A stretch of DNA of 64,000 bases. Source: Loxodes magnus (taxonomy: Eukaryota; Ciliophora; Karyorelictea; Loxodida; Loxodidae). The stretch lies in NCBI GenBank assembly GCA_946699065.1, contig CAMPDV010000005.1, positions 2,046,001-2,110,000 of the forward strand, in the 5' to 3' direction. The notes below the pieces were generated by a model that saw only the letters and a list, made by a program, of their open reading frames with translations, had not been told where the DNA came from and made no database searches. The translations under genes and the position numbers were made by a program. Positions 25,371 through 38,300 of this stretch are shown here, piece by piece. Positions within the stretch are counted from its first letter, which is position 1. The number at the start of each line of letters is the position of its first letter.

Positions 25371-25650
25371 TGCAACAGCGTTGACATTTATGAAGAAATG
25401 TCCCCAATAGAAAAAAAGAATGAATATCTGGAAAAAATATTAATTAATAGCAACTGAAGTAACGAGTGACTAAATTCTTCCCATCGGGAAATGGGAAAAT
25501 TTAGAAAAATAAATTCTCAACTCAGAATATTCAAAAGAGAGAAGTCAAGGAAAAAGAACAATGCAAGGAGCGAACATGAAGGAACGGAGATTTTATATAT
25601 TTAAAACTTCAATTAAGCCAGCGAACACCTATTTTAATGATCAATGATTA
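25371..25650 (+). pseudogene. 5'-truncated Gag-like element copy
   Basis: Matches the 3' part of the copy at 57791-58631 (reverse strand there) almost base for base in stretches: CCCCAATAGAAAAAAA, AATATCTGGA, AGCAACTGAAGTAACGAG, AGAGAGAAGTCAAGG, GAACGGAGATTTTAT, and the end TATTTTAATGATCAATGATT. It begins abruptly inside the zinc-knuckle region, so everything upstream is missing. Truncation at the 5' end with a retained 3' simple tail is the usual outcome of target-primed (LINE-type) reverse transcription. Not functional. Confidence 0.8.
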
Positions 25651-26292
25651 AAGAAAAATGGAGAAAGTAATATGTTCAAAAGGAAATGTATTTTTAAGAA
25701 ACTGCTTTTCTAAAAAATTAAAAATTTAATTTAATGGATATTAATTGAAATAGGCCGAATAAAAAGTTATAAAATAAATGATTTTTAACAATAAAGCTAA
25801 TTTATTTTAGTTTATTGCATTCATATTTATCCTAAGACATCAACAAACTAACTTAAGAAAAAATTAGCCTTAGATTAAATTTTAAAAGAAATTATAAATT
25901 AAATCTTTTCACCATTGCAATCAATCTGATAAAATAATACACTGTATTTGATTAAATAATTATATCAAAGCTATATATAAGTAAATTATTCTTAAAAAAA
26001 CTCTATATATTTTCTCAAATTATTATTTCCTTAAGTAGTGAGATTTAATTAAGACTTAGTTTACGAAAAAAATTCTTGAATTTAGATTATAATTCATATA
26101 GCGATTGCAAGTTAACTTATTAAATTTACGCATAATATTATGAAAGCAAATCATTCTATATTTTATTCTGTCTTTAAACTTCAAACTTGAGGTGAATTTA
26201 TTTCAAACTTTTAAGATCTCTTAAAAGCATTGATTCAAATGTTTAGGAATTTTTTTGATTTTGATTAAAAAATTTTTTATTTTACATTTAAA
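25651..26292. other. AT-rich DNA
   Basis: No feature recognised between the truncated element and the tandem duplication. Confidence 0.35.
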
Positions 26293-26505
26293 TTCTACAA
26301 TGTAAATTAGATTACTTTATAAAACTTAGTAAAGTTATGTTATAACTAGGTCATTATAAATCACTATTTTATAACATAATTTTTTTATTTTATGACTAGA
26401 TTCTACAATGTAAATTAAATTACTTTATAAGCTTAGTAATTGTATTACAACTAGATTATTATAAATCACTATCTTATAACATAATTTTTTTATTTTTATT
26501 TATTC
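26293..26505. repeat. 108-bp tandem duplication upstream of the kinase gene
   Basis: Two copies, offset by 108 bp, each starting TTCTACAATGTAAATTA and ending in ATAACATAATTTTTTTATTT, with scattered substitutions. The second copy ends about 70 bp before the kinase start codon, so it sits where the promoter or 5' UTR should be. Confidence 0.85.
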
Positions 26506-26577
26506 TATAATTTAGCAAAAAATTACGTTGTAATGACAAGAAAATTTTATTTAATCATTTTTTTTTAAAAACTTTTA

Positions 26578-29500
26578 ATGTAATAAAGTAAGGAAAGCGA
26601 AATAGAATTTACTCAAATGAAGCTTAATCAAAAATAAAATTTAAGAAGGGATAATTATTTAGACTTGTGATTAGAAATCTAGTAAAAGGATTAATTTTTC
26701 GATTTTCTTAGCATTTTAAAAGAGGATCCATGAATAAAAATGGAGATAAATAAAAAAATACTTTTACATCTCTTTCAAAAAATATTTAATTAAAATGAAA
26801 CTATTCGAAACATTTAATAAGAAAATCTAAAAAATAAAATGTTAGAAATCCTTAATGTTAAACAAAGCAAATAAAATGAAGTAAAAAAATAAGAAGAAAA
26901 TCAAGAAGAAGGCAAAGAAGAAAACAAAGAAGAAGACAAAGAAGAAGACAAAGAAGAAGACAAAGAAGAAAAAAAAAGAAGAAAAAATAGAAGAAAAATA
27001 AAGTAATGAAAATCATACAAGGAAAATCAAAAAGAAAGACAAAAAAATATACAAAAACAATAAGAAAAATAAAAAAATAAAATAAAAAAGAATAAATAAA
27101 GTATAATTTAATGTTTTTATAAAAATGTATTACATTAAAAAAATTATTTTAATTTAATTTAAGCAAAAGAAGATAAAATTATAGATGAAAGATTCAAAGA
27201 TTTGAAAGAATTTAGCGAAATATTTTATAAAAAAGAAAAAAGAAATTTAAGAAAGTAACGAATTTTACTACAAGAACAGGAAAATGAAGCAAGTTAGTTA
27301 AAGAGACGTTCTTAATATTTACGATTAAAGAAGAAAGATAAATCTAAGAAATATTAAAACGAATAAAATTTAGATGAAATTCATCATCATAAATGAACTT
27401 CTTTGGTACTATCTGAAAATCTTGATTTCTATTACAGACTTCTAAGTCTTCAATAATGGAGATAAGATTTAATTAATAATCTTAACTAAGACAAATTATT
27501 TTTAGTTTTTATACTTGATGAGAAGAATAGTAAATAAGATCAATATTTTAACTTTATAAGAGTAAATGAAGAAGAAGTAATCGAGCAAGTAGAGGAAATA
27601 TGAAAAAATAAAGAATCATAAGCAATTTTCGAATCTTTAATAAAATAAAGATACGGATTTTTATAAATTTTATATTCTTTTGCTTTAAATCGCTTAATTT
27701 AGAAAACTCCAGAGGAAATTCTTAAATCTTGAGGAAAAATTATAAGTAAATAAAAACTTAATTCTAATGAAGATTTGTATAAAATACTCTAGGAGAAGAA
27801 TTATAAATAAATAAGGGAATAACTTTAAAATAAAAACGCATCTTAGCAATGAAATATTTTTCTTTTTGGATCTCAGAATATTTAATTTTTCCTTACATTT
27901 AAAGATTTGACCATTAATTCGTTCATTAATTATACATTTCAAAAATTTTTAAATATAGTAGTAAATAATAAAATAAAAAAAGTTGAAAATTTTGATAATT
28001 TTCAGATAGAAAGCATAAAAATTTCAAACTAAAATAATGATGTGCAAATAGAATTGAATAAAAATCAAAACTAAAGATTAATTTTAGATTATAAAGAATA
28101 ATAGTTTATTTTTCAAGATGATTTATAAATATAATATGAATAAGATTTGAAAAATTAGTAAGAGTAAAAACAAAATTCCATTTACTAAATAGTTTTTCAA
28201 CTTTATGAGTAATATAGTTAATGATTGACTTAAGAACTTAATACCACTTTAAAAGATCAATAAGAAATAGATCAAAATAATTTTTTGCTACTATAGAAAA
28301 ATTACCCTTTTCATGATAAATTTAATAAGAATTTTTCGGTATTTTTTATTAACTAACAACAAAAAGTACCGTAATGAGAATTCTCGACAGATTTTTTCAA
28401 AGTTAAGAAAAGAAATTTAGTTAAATGAATACTAAATAATATTTCAATATAGAAATTTCAATGATTTATAAACTAATTAATAGAAGAAGGGTTCAATATA
28501 GTTTAAATTATATATTCTATACTTTTAGGTAAATAAATGTACATAAGTCCAATATCAGTAATTTAAGCTTGAGGAAAAGTTGAAGATTCTGATTTAATTG
28601 GTTAAGAATAAGTAAAAAAATGTATTAATAAAATGAATAATCAGTAAACTTTTAACAATTGATGAAAAGAATATATAGAATTAACTAAAAGAAATAAATC
28701 CTTATGAAAAAATGTTTATATTTTTGGAAAAAATTAACTTTTATATAGGATTTCATTTTGAGGACTTATGATTGATTCACTATATATATATGATTAAAAA
28801 AAATTGCTATAATTTTAATTGCAAACTCAAATAGAAAAAATTCATAAATATTTTTAACTTTCTCATGTTCAGAATATTAAAATTAGCCATAATGCCAAGA
28901 AAATTATGCTATAAGGATGAGGAAATTTAATTACCTACAATCAAGCAAATTATTCATCTTTCTATGACATAAAATAAATAGAAATACTGCAAAATAAGCT
29001 GTAAAAATATAATGAAAGTGAATAAGAAATGTTTTAAAATACAATAAATGAAAATATTAAAAAACAAATTTAAGAATTCCCTAAATTTAACGAACTACTA
29101 AAATAAGTTATCGAAGAAAGGTAATTAAGATAAGAAAATAATTTATAAATAGAATAAATAATTTGCAATTAAAAATCGGAAAATGAATTCAATCTATAAT
29201 ATTTAAAAAATTAGTTTTAAGCAATTGCTTCTGAGGAAAATTAGGAAATTTAAAAAACCCAACATCTGAAAAATAACTTAATGGGCAAAAGGTAAGAGGA
29301 TTTTACAGACAACAATGAAAATAAATTTCTAAATTTTTATTAAACACACTGTGTAATTTCCATTATATTAAACTAAATAGTAATATATTAAAGTAAAAAA
29401 GCAAAGGAATTTTTAAAATAAATATCTAAAAAATTAGATTTATTATAGATGCTAGAAGATATTATCAACTATATGATTACAAATAATTAAATCGAACGGG

Positions 29501-32500
29501 ACTAGTCTTGCAAATTTAAAAGTTCGGAAATTACTTTCACTAAATGATTGTATAATAGAGAAAAGTTTATGAGAGCATTCAGAAACTTATCTAAAACCTA
29601 ATAATAAAGATAACTAAAATTTATAGTTTTTAAGAAAAATGAAACATTTCAAAACTGATAATATTTTACCAAAAGTCCAAATAAAGAGATATATTTACTC
29701 TTTAATCAACTTACAATAGAAAAAAATCAAAATAATTAAGATTTGAATTAATTATCAAATTTATCTTTAATAGAAAATGTTTATTTGAAACATTTTTAAA
29801 GAATATAAAATTTTTAACGCGTTTTACAAATGCTAAGAAAAATAAATAATTTCTAAAGTTAATAAGATATTACAAAATTTAAAATGCTTTTGGAAAATAG
29901 CTGTACAAAATAAATAAAAAAAGAACTAAAAAAATATATTCAAGAATTTGAATAAAAAGTAGATTTTATTATATTTATTGACGAAAATTAATTTCTTTTT
30001 TGCATACAATTGGATTGAGAAAAGGAATAAATTTTTGCTCCTTATAACTTAGGATAGTCAGATAAAAAATTATTATTTAAACTTTTCAACAAAAAAGAAA
30101 AATGGAATAACATTATTTTCCAGTTTTGATATAGAAAGCAACTGTAGATGTGAAGTAATATGCCATTAGAAGAAGATAAAAATCCTAAACAAGAAATTTA
30201 TTTTAATAGTTATGATTTATACAAGCTTCAGTACAAAATCCCACATTATACATTTGTAAGATAAATATACGAAAACGAAATAAATAAAGTAGAAATTTAT
30301 GAAGTTTTAGACTAAAATAATGAAAAAAAAGTAATAAAATTTATAACTAAAAAAAATCCCTAACAATTAGAAGAAATTATCCAAAAATTAATTAAATAAA
30401 AAAATTTATTTTTCAAATATTGCTGCTAAATTTATCGCTGAGATTTAAAATCTAAAGAAAAATTATATTTTCTTGAACTTGAATATTGTGAAAGAGGAAC
30501 TTTATGAGATTTGATATAATAATATAGCTAAAACAATCAGTAGTTTGATATTGTTGAAATTTTTGAAGCAGCAGAATCTCTTATAAAGGGTTTTGCATTT
30601 CTTTAAAAGCAAAAGGTTTATCATTCTGATATAAAACCAGATAATATTTTTATAGACTTTTAAGGAAATTTTAAAATAGGAGATTTTGATATTTCAAAAT
30701 CTTTTACTCATATCGTTGAAGACAAAAATATTTAGAATATGTATTACACTGATGGTTATCAATCTCCTTAATTTTAATATAATATTGAAAACATGAATCC
30801 TTATAAATCTGACGTTTTTTCACTAGGAATAACTATACTCGAAATGTCTACTTTATAAAGATAAAAAAAATTGTTATTAAATAAATACCAAAGAAAGAAC
30901 TAGCAATTATATAATCTATTAGATGAGCTTTTATAAAAATATAAAACAGAAGCACAATATAAATCTTTTCAATGGTTATTGTTTAAAATGCTTTTATGGA
31001 ATTAAGATGAAAGAAGTGATTTTATCTAGTTAGAGCAATTAGACTTAAAAAATTTATCTTAAGATTTATAAAATTACGGAATAGAGAATATTGACTAGTA
31101 ATCTTATTGCTAATTTAATTATGAATATCCATAATTTTCTTAATATTAAGAAAATTATGAAGCTTTTAACATATAAAATTAAAATAATTAAGAGGAATAG
31201 TTAAACATAAAATCAAATTCTTCCAAAATTAATGATTCATAATAAAATGAAATACTACTATGTTCATCTTTTTATTCATCAAATAAAAATAGTATTACAT
31301 AAGAAATTTAAAATAAAAAAGAGTAAATATAAGAAGAAGAAAAAACATAATAAAGTATTTTGAACGAATAACTTTAAGATTCAATTTAAAAATATTAAAA
31401 AATATTAAAAATTCCTTTCATAGAAAAAGACGAAACTTTTAATATTTAAGAAATCTCTTGGATTATAATTTAATTAATTCAACAAGAGTTAATATCAAAA
31501 TAAAACTTAGAATCTTTTATCACTATAAAATAAATAAATAGTGGGTAATAAATTTTTGTAGGGTAATTAAATTAAACTCATAATCCAGATGGAACAGGTA
31601 GATTATTAGATAGTTAATATTATTATGAAGGAGAGTTTAAGAATAACTTTAAACATGGAAATGGAATTTATATTGATTTTAAAGATTTTTTTATTATAAA
31701 AGGAAAATTTGAGCATAATCAATTAAAGGAGTCAAATTAAATGGGGAAAATGGATTTGACATAAAATATTTTATAAGTAGCAAATGATTTAAAATTTCCT
31801 TTACTTAAAACAAACGATTTCATTACGAATAATATAATTAAAAATATACAAATTAAAATGGCAATTCTATACCCTTTAGAAGACAAAAACATTCATATAT
31901 TTTTAGAACAATAAAAATTTATCTGTTATTAAGGATAAACTGACTAGAAATTAAATCTTCAAGGATATGGAAGAATGCTAGCTTTAAATAATTTTTATTA
32001 TGAAGGGATTTTCTCTTAAAGCAAAAAAAATGGATATGGCATTTATGTTGATCTTTAGCTTAAAAAATCTTTTATTACAGAGTTTTTAAATGATGAATTA
32101 AAATAATAAATCGAAATTAATATTTCATAAGATATCTATAATTGACTAAATTAGAAATAAATTAATTAATTTTTTAATCAATGAATGATTAAATTCAAGC
32201 AAAACTCAATTTAAAGTGAAACAGGAGAAAATCTCGAAGAAGTTCTCAAAAAGCACATAGTCAATTTTTAATAATGTTTAAATTAAATAAAAAAGTAATT
32301 TAATCAAGAAAAAAAATGAATTTCATAATGAAAATAATAAAAACCAAGAGGATTTTAATAGTTTGATAGTTTAGAAAATTAAAACTAAAATTTATAAAAC
32401 AAAAAAAAATAATATTAAAAAGAAAAAAATGATAATAAATTCTAAGAATAAATTTTTAGTAAGATTGAAAATTAAATTAACTAAATATATAAAAAATTCG

Positions 32501-32811
32501 AAAACAAAAAGTTATTAGTAGAAAAAGATTTGTAGGAATTTTAAATTTAGGTTTAAAATAAATTAAATTGATTATTAAAAAAGGAAGTTCGTTTTTTTTC
32601 AATGCTTAAAACAAAAACTGAGATTTTGTTAGACTCAAGAAGCTAGGAGATAGACATTTCTTAAATTTTATATTTTTAAATTAAGTAATATCTTTAAAAA
32701 ATGTTTATTTTATAAATTTAAAAGTAAAACTAATATTTTTGCTTTAAATATATGTTTATATATTTTTAAAAAAAAGTACATAAACGGATCTAAATTAAAT
32801 TAATTGCTTGA
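26578..32811 (+). CDS. giant protein kinase with C-terminal MORN repeats
   Basis: About 2077 residues in one frame from ATG 26578 (ATG 26617 is an alternative) to TGA 32809-32811. Residues 102-138 are a Lys/Glu/Asp repeat; 160-1200 hold no recognised domain. The kinase domain spans about 1215-1508: lysine K1254 in KVIKFITK, HSDIKPDN at 1349-1356 (catalytic Asp 1351, Asn 1356), metal-binding Asp 1369 in DFD (normally DFG), and DVFSLGITILE. All catalytic residues are present, so it is probably active. Two MORN-type blocks follow, YYEGEFKNNFKHGNGIYI near 1682 and FYYEGIFSQSKKNGYGIYV near 1806, often linked to membrane or cytoskeletal attachment. The tail is Gln/Asn/Lys-rich. About 29 in-frame TGA (e.g. 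IYRWDLK, GTLWDLI) against 5 TGG; the last lies 240 nt before the stop. A 63-nt AT-rich stretch, 27101-27163 (GT...AG), could be an in-frame intron. The minus-strand ORF 27694-27942 is a shadow. Confidence 0.85.
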
Positions 32812-33479
32812 CCAGTGGTTCATTTTTTCATTTTAAGATTTACCAGAAATTTATATTAAAAGAATTTAAAAAATTAAAATGATTGACAAATTTTCAAAGG
32901 TAAATTTCATAACTCATTTCAGACAATAAACTCAAACTTAAAAAACTTAAAATTTAAATTTTATTCATAGTAAACCCTTTTGAAACTATTAAATAAAAAT
33001 TTATTTAAGAATTATGAAATTATATTATTCTTTTTTTACTCTTAAAATTTACTAATCATAATATTATTATCATGCTTATGAAATTAATTATGGAATTTAT
33101 TCAAGTGCATGATTAATCATATTAAAATATTCGTTTATTTTATTTTATTTAAATGAAATTTATATAAATAGAGAACAAAGTTATTGAAAATATTAAAAAA
33201 TTTTTATCAATATTAAAATATTCAAAAGTATATGTAATAAGTAATAAAGGTGAATAGAAATAATTTAATATTTCTTTTATTCATAAAGAAATAATTTTTT
33301 TTTGTTTTTTCTCCGTAAAATTCTTAAATATTTTTCCTTTTGATAATTTTCTTTTTGATTTTCTCTTTTATCAAATACAAATATAGCTTAGATTAAAAAA
33401 AATTTTTCTGCAAGAAAAAGAAATCTTAATTATATATCAAGTAATAAAAGGCTTTTACATAATTAAATATTACATTGAA
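32812..33479. other. AT-rich DNA downstream of the kinase gene
   Basis: Contains the 3' UTR of the kinase gene; nothing else recognised. The reading frame stays open past the stop only because the next TGA is 75 nt away. Confidence 0.4.
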
Positions 33480-33745
33480 GGGAATGGTGCAAGAAACCTA
33501 AATACAAGCTATTATTTCGACAAATTGCGCACTTTGGGTTTTTCGATAACCATCAAGCCTATTAATTATTACAGGAAGATGAGGATTCTATAAGAACGAA
33601 TTGAGCTTAATCTTTCTCAATATTTGCATTGGATTGCAGAGTTGAGGGAGGCTTGATTCTAACTATAGATTAGACGAAGAAAATCAATCCTCAAGCATAG
33701 CTTCTCGTAAAAATATTGTTGTTTCTATTTACTGATTTTGGAAGT
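33480..33745. other. GC-richer island, unidentified; possible decayed gene
   Basis: About 265 bp clearly richer in G+C than its flanks. One plus-strand frame reads VKILLFLFTDFGSSE near 33710-33760, which looks like the end of a kinase catalytic loop running into a DFG motif, but no other kinase motif lies in order around it. All frames need Trp for TGA. Could be a relic of a coding gene, a repeat, or an RNA. Not assigned. Confidence 0.3.
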
Positions 33746-34478
33746 TCAGAATCTTGAGTTTTATAATAGATTTAATATTTTCACTAATTCAAATATAATA
33801 AAAACTTTTATTATTAAAGATTTATTTAATATAAAATTTCAGAGTGAACTTTAATGTATTTAAAGAGACTTCGCAGATATAGAGCTAATAATAAATTAAT
33901 TTTTTAAATAATAAAAAAGATACATAAAAATTGATTTTTTAATACTATTTTCCATTTTTTTTATTTTTTTTATTTTTTTCATTTTACAAATTACTCAAAA
34001 ACAACTTAAAGAAGTTCTCCAATGTTTTATAATGTTATCTTCAAATATAAATAATAATAATCTTTTTATAAGTTAAATTAATTTTAGTTAGATTTATTTA
34101 TTTTATCTACAAAAACATAAAATATTCTTCAATCTTTGCTCTTATTTGTTTTAATCTCAATTAAAGAAAACAAATTTTCTTTGCAATTTCTGCTTAATTT
34201 TTTAAAATTAAATTTCATTTTATAATTAAAATATCTGAATTAATTTTCAAATAAAAGTAAAAATCGACATTTTTTTTATAAAATCTTATAATTTAAATGA
34301 TTAGCTACTAATAATAAATTTATAATCTTATTTTATATAAAATTATATATTTTGCATCATTCAAAAAGTTTTTTATATTCGCAAATTAAATTAATTTTTA
34401 ATATATTATGTAGATATTTTTACATTTAAATTCATAAAGCAAATTACAATTATAATACTATATTTTTTTTTAATTCTT
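33746..34478. other. AT-rich DNA
   Basis: No feature recognised. Confidence 0.4.
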
Positions 34479-34548
34479 AAAGAAATAAAAAATATTCAAT
34501 TTGAAAGGCAAAGAAATAAAAAATATTCAATTTGAAAGGCAAAGAAAC
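34479..34548. repeat. 31-bp tandem duplication
   Basis: Two exact copies of a 31-bp unit beginning AAAGAAATAAAAAATATTCA, then the first bases of a third. The standard-code ORF 34477-34734 (minus) covers it and owes its repeated residues to this duplication; I see no evidence that it is a gene. Confidence 0.92.
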
Positions 34549-34808
34549 ATTAATAGTTTTTACTCTTTTAAAATATATCAAAATATAATAAAAAAAAGAG
34601 TTTGATAAAGTTGAGCATATTCTGGATTGCGATTGGTATATAGATATGCGGAAATGGATAAAAGCAAAGATTGGATAATGAAATTTTAGAAGACTAGTAA
34701 CATATTTACAAAAGTATATTAATATAATTTCCAAAAAACTAATTAAAATATATTTATCTACAATTAAAGATTTTAATAGGATGTTTATTTTAAGGAGATT
34801 AGCAAAAA

Positions 34809-35100
34809 ATGATTGATAAGAAAATTCTGGAACTAAGAGAGAAGAAATGAAAAACTTTTAAATAACATTATAACATCTTTAATTGAAAGAAGCAATTGCA
34901 ACAATGAAAAGATTTTACAAGACTCTTTTAGTTAAATTAATTTTAATTTTTCAATAGAAAAAAAGCAGAAGCTAGAAAATAAGGTATAAATACCTATTAA
35001 ATTTAAAAAAGATTATTGCTTATAAGAAATTCAGACAAAACTAATTAACATTAAAAATTTGGTATCAACAACTTGAAGTTATTAATAATAGCATTTTATA
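34809..35100 (+). pseudogene. possible decayed coding relic upstream of tRNA-Glu
   Basis: Starts with a codon-like stretch MIDKKILELREKKW, then continues in another frame with LNNIITSLIERSNCNNEKIL and a Lys-rich helix. The layout (short charged helix, frameshift, then about 130 bp to a tRNA) resembles the Gag-like copies at 48963 and 59523, but there is no zinc knuckle and no sequence match I can show. Tentative. Confidence 0.25.
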
Positions 35101-35232
35101 ATTTTTATCACATAATAAGTATTAGGATTTTAGTTTGATAGATCAATTTTATTTATTTAAATAAATTGAATTGACTGAAATCACAGATTAGGATTAATAA
35201 TTTTTAATCTATTAGTATCATTTAAATAAAAA

Positions 35233-35305
35233 TCCACATTAGTCTAGCAGGTTAGGATATTCGGCTTTCACCCGAAAGACCCGGGTTCGAGTCCCGGATG
35301 TGGAA
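35233..35305 (+). tRNA. tRNA-Glu (anticodon TTC)
   Basis: Full cloverleaf of 73 nt. Acceptor TCCACAT/ATGTGGA with discriminator A, anticodon stem TTCGG/CCGAA around loop CTTTCAC (anticodon TTC), T arm CCGGG/CCCGG with loop TTCGAGT. Followed by TTTTT. About 100 bp upstream plus the tRNA itself are duplicated, in decayed form, at 60240-60416. Confidence 0.96.
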
Positions 35306-38300
35306 TTTTTCATTATTTTTTAAATGTTTTAAAAACGATAATGAGTTAAAATATTTACTTGATTAAGAATAAAATTAATGTTTATTAATCAATTAAAAAA
35401 GTTAAAAATTCTATGAAAAACCTTAAAATGAAAATTATTATTTTAAAGTAGATAAAAATGGGACTCGTATAGAAGTCAAGATAAATTTTTTAATGAAATT
35501 ACCTAGTTAAAAAATAGCAATAATTTATTTTAATCATAGTGAAATCTTAAGTCTAAATTTTATTATTCAAAAGCTTAAATAAATGCTATTAAGTTTTATT
35601 CTTATACTAGTATTTCATTAAACTTACTTTCGATTTTAAAAGTTTAAAGTTGTATGTTTTAAAAAAAATTTTAAACATTCGTGATGATTTACTATTTAAT
35701 AATGATAATAAACTCTTAATAAAAATCTTTAATAAAAAATTTATTTTTTGCCAAATATAAAAACTATTATTTAAAGTTAAACTCTACAAAATGAAAAGAT
35801 TAATTTAAAAAATTTAAACTTATAATAATCTTAAGAAATTTTAGATTGTCCAATTTTTCCTCACAAAATTAGAGTTTATTTTAATAAATTGCTATATGAT
35901 ACATTTTTTTAAAATATCTGGATTAAAAATTTTGTGTCTTTTTAAAAAATGGGAATTATATCATTATGACTTATATTTTTAAATTTGCTAAAATGCTAAT
36001 AATTTTATTACTAAATAAATCTCTAATTAATTTTTTTGCTAACATTATTTAATTTCGAGTCATATTGTAATATTTTAATTTTTCTTATATAAGAAAATAA
36101 CCAAATATAGATTTAAATTTAAATGTTTCTATATGAAAAATATAATAAAATATGAGAAAAATAAATAAGTTTTCATAAGTAATGTTTATTATTTGATTAA
36201 TTACTTATAATTTTAGAATCATTTCTAAAAAGATATATATTTATAAATAAAGCTTATAGTATTTATAAAATTTCTTTTTTATAGATATTCTTGCCTTATG
36301 AAAATATTTCAAATATATAAAAAGGATTTTAAATTTTGAAAATTCTAAATAAGTTGGAATGTAAAATATATAAATGATATTCTAAAGATTTTTCTTTTTC
36401 AATTAGAGTTTTCCTAATAAGGGCTTTCATTTTATCTAAATTTAATGATTTACTTTAGTAAAATATTTTATTATTTCAAATTTTAAATTTAATTTTTTTG
36501 CTTTCAAATATCAAAGTTGGAATATAATCAGCTATTTTGAAATATTTTTAGATCATCTAAAAATACTTTGATTTGAGTTAGTAAACTAGTGATAAATGAT
36601 AACAATAAAAAAAATAGATTTTAGTTATGTATTTAATTATTTTAGAAATAATTAAATTTAAGTTCATATTTTACAAAAAATCCTCGATGAAAGAAGTAGA
36701 AAGAATAAATTGCATATTCTTATAAAAGAAGATTCAAATTAAAACTTAATCAAAAAAATTTAATTATTTTCAGATAAAATACTAAATTAATTAAAATGCT
36801 ACTGAAATTATTCATTAAGCATAATCCTTTTTAAAATCTCTATTATTTTCATTTAATTTTAAGATAAATCTGCAAATAAATTTAATTTTATGAATTTGTA
36901 TTTTAATTAACTTTTATAAATTATTAAAATATTTAAAATTAATATAAATTTAATCTTTTAAACTTCTGAAATTTTTTTTTCTGAATTAATACAATATATA
37001 TATAATTTTACTATTTTTTTAATTACTAGAATAATAAAAATGTTATAATATAACATAATTTTTAGTTTAAAATATAATGAAATTAGAAATTATTAAATTT
37101 AAATTTACTTATTAATGTTTTGACTTATCATTTGATGATTATTAATTTAACATATTATTAAACCTTAAGAATAAAATAATAAATTCAAAATTGAAATTCA
37201 ATTAATGACTAAAAATTATTATGTATATTAAATTTAATAAACTTTTCTAATTAAAAATTGAAATATTTTTAATATAAAAAAATTAGATAGTTTTTCAAAT
37301 TTTGATATTATAATCTTAATTATGGAAATTAAACAAATGTAATTTTTAATCTTATCAATTAAAATAAAACTATTAAATTATTTTTTATTTTTTATATAAA
37401 GAAAATTTAATTTTATTTATGTTTTTCTAATTTGTAAAAAAAATTTCAAAACAGTTAAATTTTTAAATTTTAAATTAATAAACTTAAAATATAATCTTAG
37501 TTTATTGGATTTTATATTCTATAATAAAACATTCTTAATTATCCCTGTACTGCAAAATAGATCTTTAAATAATTTTTTAGATAATAATAGTGAAATTATA
37601 ACTAATTTCCTTTTAAAATGGGATATAAAGAAAAGCTTTATTAGTATAACACTTTGAAAATATTATTTCCCGGATATATTTTAAAGAAAAATTTATTTGA
37701 AAACAAAGTTAAAAAAAAGTTTCTTTAGAAAATAAATTTAATAATATGAAGATATTTTTATAAAAGTAATCCACATTTGAATTTAAAATTCTAATTTATA
37801 AATAATTAAGTAATTAATATTCCTGGAATATTGTAAATAAGGAAATAAAACTAAGCTAAAAAAATTATTTAAATAAATTTAAAAACAATTTAAAATTTCA
37901 TAAGTAAATAATCTTTAAAAAGTATAAAAAAAGTTTAAAATTATCTCCTAGATTACTTAGAGGATTTCAATTTATATAATTAAGATAAATTTAATTTAAA
38001 TATTTATTAATTTTAAAGGTTAAAATAATAAAATGTTTTAATATTGTTCTTAATGTCAATAAGCGTTTACTTTATTATTAAATTTCGTATCCACTACTTA
38101 AAGTTGCTATTAAAAATTATGAAAATTGTTTTTATTTAAAAAAATTAACTAATGAATCTAAACTAAAAAATCATAACTTAAATTAAATTATAGAACTAGA
38201 TATAAAAATTTTTTAATAAATAGGCATTTAATTCATAATAAAGTTCTTCCTAGTTAGTTAAAAAATCTTTATTAAAAATGAAAATAAATTTACTAAGTTG

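Noticed and set aside
26881-26990. GAAGAAGACAAA repeats as a CRISPR-like or satellite array
   Set aside because: Short codon-phase repeats inside the kinase ORF encoding Lys-Glu-Glu-Asp; no spacers.
27101-27163. 63-nt GT...AG segment as a certain intron in the kinase gene
   Set aside because: It is a multiple of three and in frame, with no way to distinguish intron from AT-rich coding sequence; left as a possibility in the gene entry.
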